DNA from: Zongyangia gallinarum
Lineage (GTDB): Bacteria > Bacillota > Clostridia > Oscillospirales > Ruminococcaceae
NCBI GenBank assembly: GCA_904419315.1
Contig: CAJFQY010000038.1
Span: 1 to 23,655, forward strand
Length of the DNA: 23,655 bases
Direction of reading: 5' to 3'
The notes below the pieces were generated by a model. The model had not been told where the DNA came from, made no database searches, and saw nothing but the letters and a program-made list of their open reading frames with translations. Positions within the stretch are counted from its first letter, which is position 1. Every line of letters begins with the position of its first letter. The translations under genes were made by a program, and so were the position numbers. Below are positions 22,084 through 23,655 of the stretch, piece by piece.

Positions 22084-23613
22084 ATGGATTTGAAGGTTAC
22101 AAAGCAGGCGGTTACCATAAATGAAGTGGTTTTAGAGACAACGCTGGAACAATCTCTGGAATGCGACATCGTGTTGGCAGACTACTATCCGGATATTCTG
22201 CGCATCCTCAAATGCGAAATCTGCCCTAAAATCATCCAAACCAGTGTGAACGGGGACCGGCTGGTCATCGATGGCTTTGTCAATGTAATGGTGTATTATC
22301 TATCTGACAACTCCCAAATTCGGTGCTGTGAGCACAAAATTACCCTGAATAAATCCTGTGACCTCAAGACATCGGCAGAAAATCCGGTAATTATCGTGCG
22401 CCCGCGGGTGGATTATGCCAACTGCCGGGCAGTAAACCAGCGCCGTCTGGATGTGCGGGGGGCCATCTCCCTCTTTGTTAAGGTAACAGCACCGAGAGAA
22501 GAGCAGTTTATGGAAAATGCAGAGGGTGGGGGTGTTCAGCTGCGCCGGCGGACTTTTGACGCCACCGATCTGGTGGGCTATGTCAGCCGCCAGTTTTCCA
22601 TTCAGGAGGAACTGGAACTGAGCCCAGGAAAACCTCCTATCTCTTCTATCATACGCTGCGAACTCTGTGCCAATACCACCGACTGCAAGGTGATCACCGG
22701 CAAAATCGTGGCCAAAGGGGAGCTGATGATCCACACCCTGTATGCGGCGGAGGAGGATCCCAGGCCCCAGGTTATGGAGAACACCATCCCTATCAGCCAG
22801 ATCCTGGATATGCCCGGTGTGGATGAGGATTGCCAATGTGACGTGCGGTTTGAGCCTATCTCCTGGGATATGCAGCCCCAACCAGATATTGATGGGGAAA
22901 CTCGGGTCATCGATGGCGATATAACCCTCTGCGCAACAGCCAAGGCATATCGGAAAAATACAGTGGCGGCGATCTGCGACGCTTACTCTACCACCCACGA
23001 GATAAAGCCTTCCTTGAGCCCTATCACTATGATGCAGCTTTCCGGGGTTATCAGCGAAAAGAGTATGGTCAAAGCAACGCTGGACCTGGATGAAGAGCTC
23101 AGCGTTATTGTTGATCTCTGGAGTCGGCTGGAGATTATCTCATGCAAACCCGGAGAAGGTTGTGTAGTGGTATCCGCCCGGCTTTCTGTCAGCCTTTTTG
23201 CCATGAATGCCCAGAATGAACCGGTCTATTTGGAGCGTTCCTCCGACATCAGCGAAAACATCAGCCAGCAAAATGTACCAGAAAGCCCGGTGTGTGAGCT
23301 GGACGCTTCGGTGATTTCCAATGCCTTCACCCTCAGTTCCCGGAATCTGGAAGTGCGCTGTGACGTAAAATTTATGGGCTGCATCTATGACATGATGAAG
23401 CAGCAGCTTCTCACCGACATTGAGGTGGCGGGAGAAAAAGAGAAAAACGGCGACGACAGCGCATTGACCATCTACTACGCAGATGAATCGGAGGATATAT
23501 GGGATATTGCCAAACGCTTTAATACTTCTGTCCAGGCGGTCATGGAGGAAAACGGTTTGGAGGATGAAAGGGTGAGAAGACGAGGCATGATCCTGATTCC
23601 GATTTTAGATTAA
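22084..23613 (+). CDS. sipL: SPOCS/LysM spore coat morphogenetic protein (SipL-like)
   Basis: The 509-aa protein has repeated SPOCS (DUF3794) beta domains, roughly 1-150, 175-300 and 320-450, with recurring segments such as GDRLVIDGFVNVMVYYL and KIVAKGELMIHTLY. It ends in a LysM module (about 460-509: IYYADESEDIWDIAKRFNT, ending ILIPIL). This is the architecture and length of C. difficile SipL (about 520 aa), which binds the ATPase SpoIVA through its LysM end and tethers the coat to the forespore; it is the counterpart of Bacillus SpoVID. There is no signal peptide, as expected for a mother-cell cytoplasmic protein. AAGGAG is upstream of ATG 22084. Other clostridial SPOCS-LysM paralogues exist, but the spoVM neighbour favours SipL. 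Confidence 0.88.
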   Translation: MDLKVTKQAVTINEVVLETTLEQSLECDIVLADYYPDILRILKCEICPKIIQTSVNGDRLVIDGFVNVMVYYLSDNSQIRCCEHKITLNKSCDLKTSAENPVIIVRPRVDYANCRAVNQRRLDVRGAISLFVKVTAPREEQFMENAEGGGVQLRRRTFDATDLVGYVSRQFSIQEELELSPGKPPISSIIRCELCANTTDCKVITGKIVAKGELMIHTLYAAEEDPRPQVMENTIPISQILDMPGVDEDCQCDVRFEPISWDMQPQPDIDGETRVIDGDITLCATAKAYRKNTVAAICDAYSTTHEIKPSLSPITMMQLSGVISEKSMVKATLDLDEELSVIVDLWSRLEIISCKPGEGCVVVSARLSVSLFAMNAQNEPVYLERSSDISENISQQNVPESPVCELDASVISNAFTLSSRNLEVRCDVKFMGCIYDMMKQQLLTDIEVAGEKEKNGDDSALTIYYADESEDIWDIAKRFNTSVQAVMEENGLEDERVRRRGMILIPILD

Positions 23614-23649
23614 CAACATACACTGAAGATCAAAGGGGGAACTGGAGGC

Positions 23650-23655
23650 ATGGAA
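23650..23655 (+). CDS. Possible start of the next gene (two codons)
   Basis: ATGGAA at the window edge is preceded by AAGGGGG (23633-23639, 10 bases upstream) and GGAGG (23644-23648, too close). It looks like a translation start, 36 bp after sipL. Nothing can be said about the product. Confidence 0.35.

Overview
The window (23,655 bp, moderately GC-rich, every supported gene on the + strand) looks like chromosomal DNA of an anaerobic, spore-forming Clostridia member, most likely in the Oscillospirales/Ruminococcaceae neighbourhood. This rests on three things. Sporulation genes are present (ytfJ end, dacB-type carboxypeptidase, spoVM, sipL). A biotin-dependent fermentative carboxyl-transfer module is present. 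The long housekeeping block follows the Bacillus subtilis order yicC-remA-gmk-rpoZ-coaBC-priA-def-fmt-rsmB-rlmN-prpC-prkC-rsgA-(rpe)-thiN-spoVM. The genus is an inference. No tRNA, rRNA, transposon, integrase, CRISPR array or phage gene was seen. No gap between genes exceeds about 180 bp.

Region 1 (1-2638): the 3' end of ytfJ and its terminator; a sporulation-type D-Ala-D-Ala carboxypeptidase behind a sigma-E-like promoter; the 23S pseudouridine synthase rluB; and a small GNAT-like protein of unknown role overlapping the rluB stop.

Region 2 (2639-6779): a separately transcribed metabolic module. A near-consensus sigma-A promoter overlaps a palindrome that fits the clostridial Rex operator. 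The predicted mRNA starts almost directly in a long stem-loop. Three genes follow: an acyl-CoA carboxyltransferase-like protein (divergent 12S/MmdA type), a biotin carrier with an extreme Ala/Pro linker (1.3S type), and a stand-alone pyruvate/oxaloacetate carboxyltransferase (5S/OadA type). Together these are the three parts of a propionibacterial-type transcarboxylase. No biotin carboxylase and no membrane Na+-pump subunit is encoded here. A strong terminator and a lone GNAT acetyltransferase follow.

Region 3 (6800-21912): a conserved housekeeping superoperon headed by a sigma-A promoter. It covers RNA turnover (yicC), the RemA-type regulator, nucleotide and CoA synthesis (gmk, coaBC), RNA polymerase omega, replication restart (priA), protein N-terminus maturation (def, fmt), a membrane zinc peptidase with its own sigma-E-like promoter, rRNA methylation (rsmB, rlmN), the PrpC/PrkC phosphatase-kinase pair, ribosome GTPase rsgA and thiamine pyrophosphokinase. 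rpe, found between rsgA and thiN in B. subtilis, is missing. Two very short genes close the block: a 52-codon membrane protein and a 27-codon spoVM.

Region 4 (21913-23655): tandem terminators, a sigma-E-like promoter and sipL (SPOCS repeats plus LysM), then the probable start of another gene. spoVM and sipL side by side form two parts of the SpoVM-SpoIVA-SipL coat basement layer. Sigma-E assignments, Rex control and the transcarboxylase assignment are sequence-based inferences that were not tested computationally.
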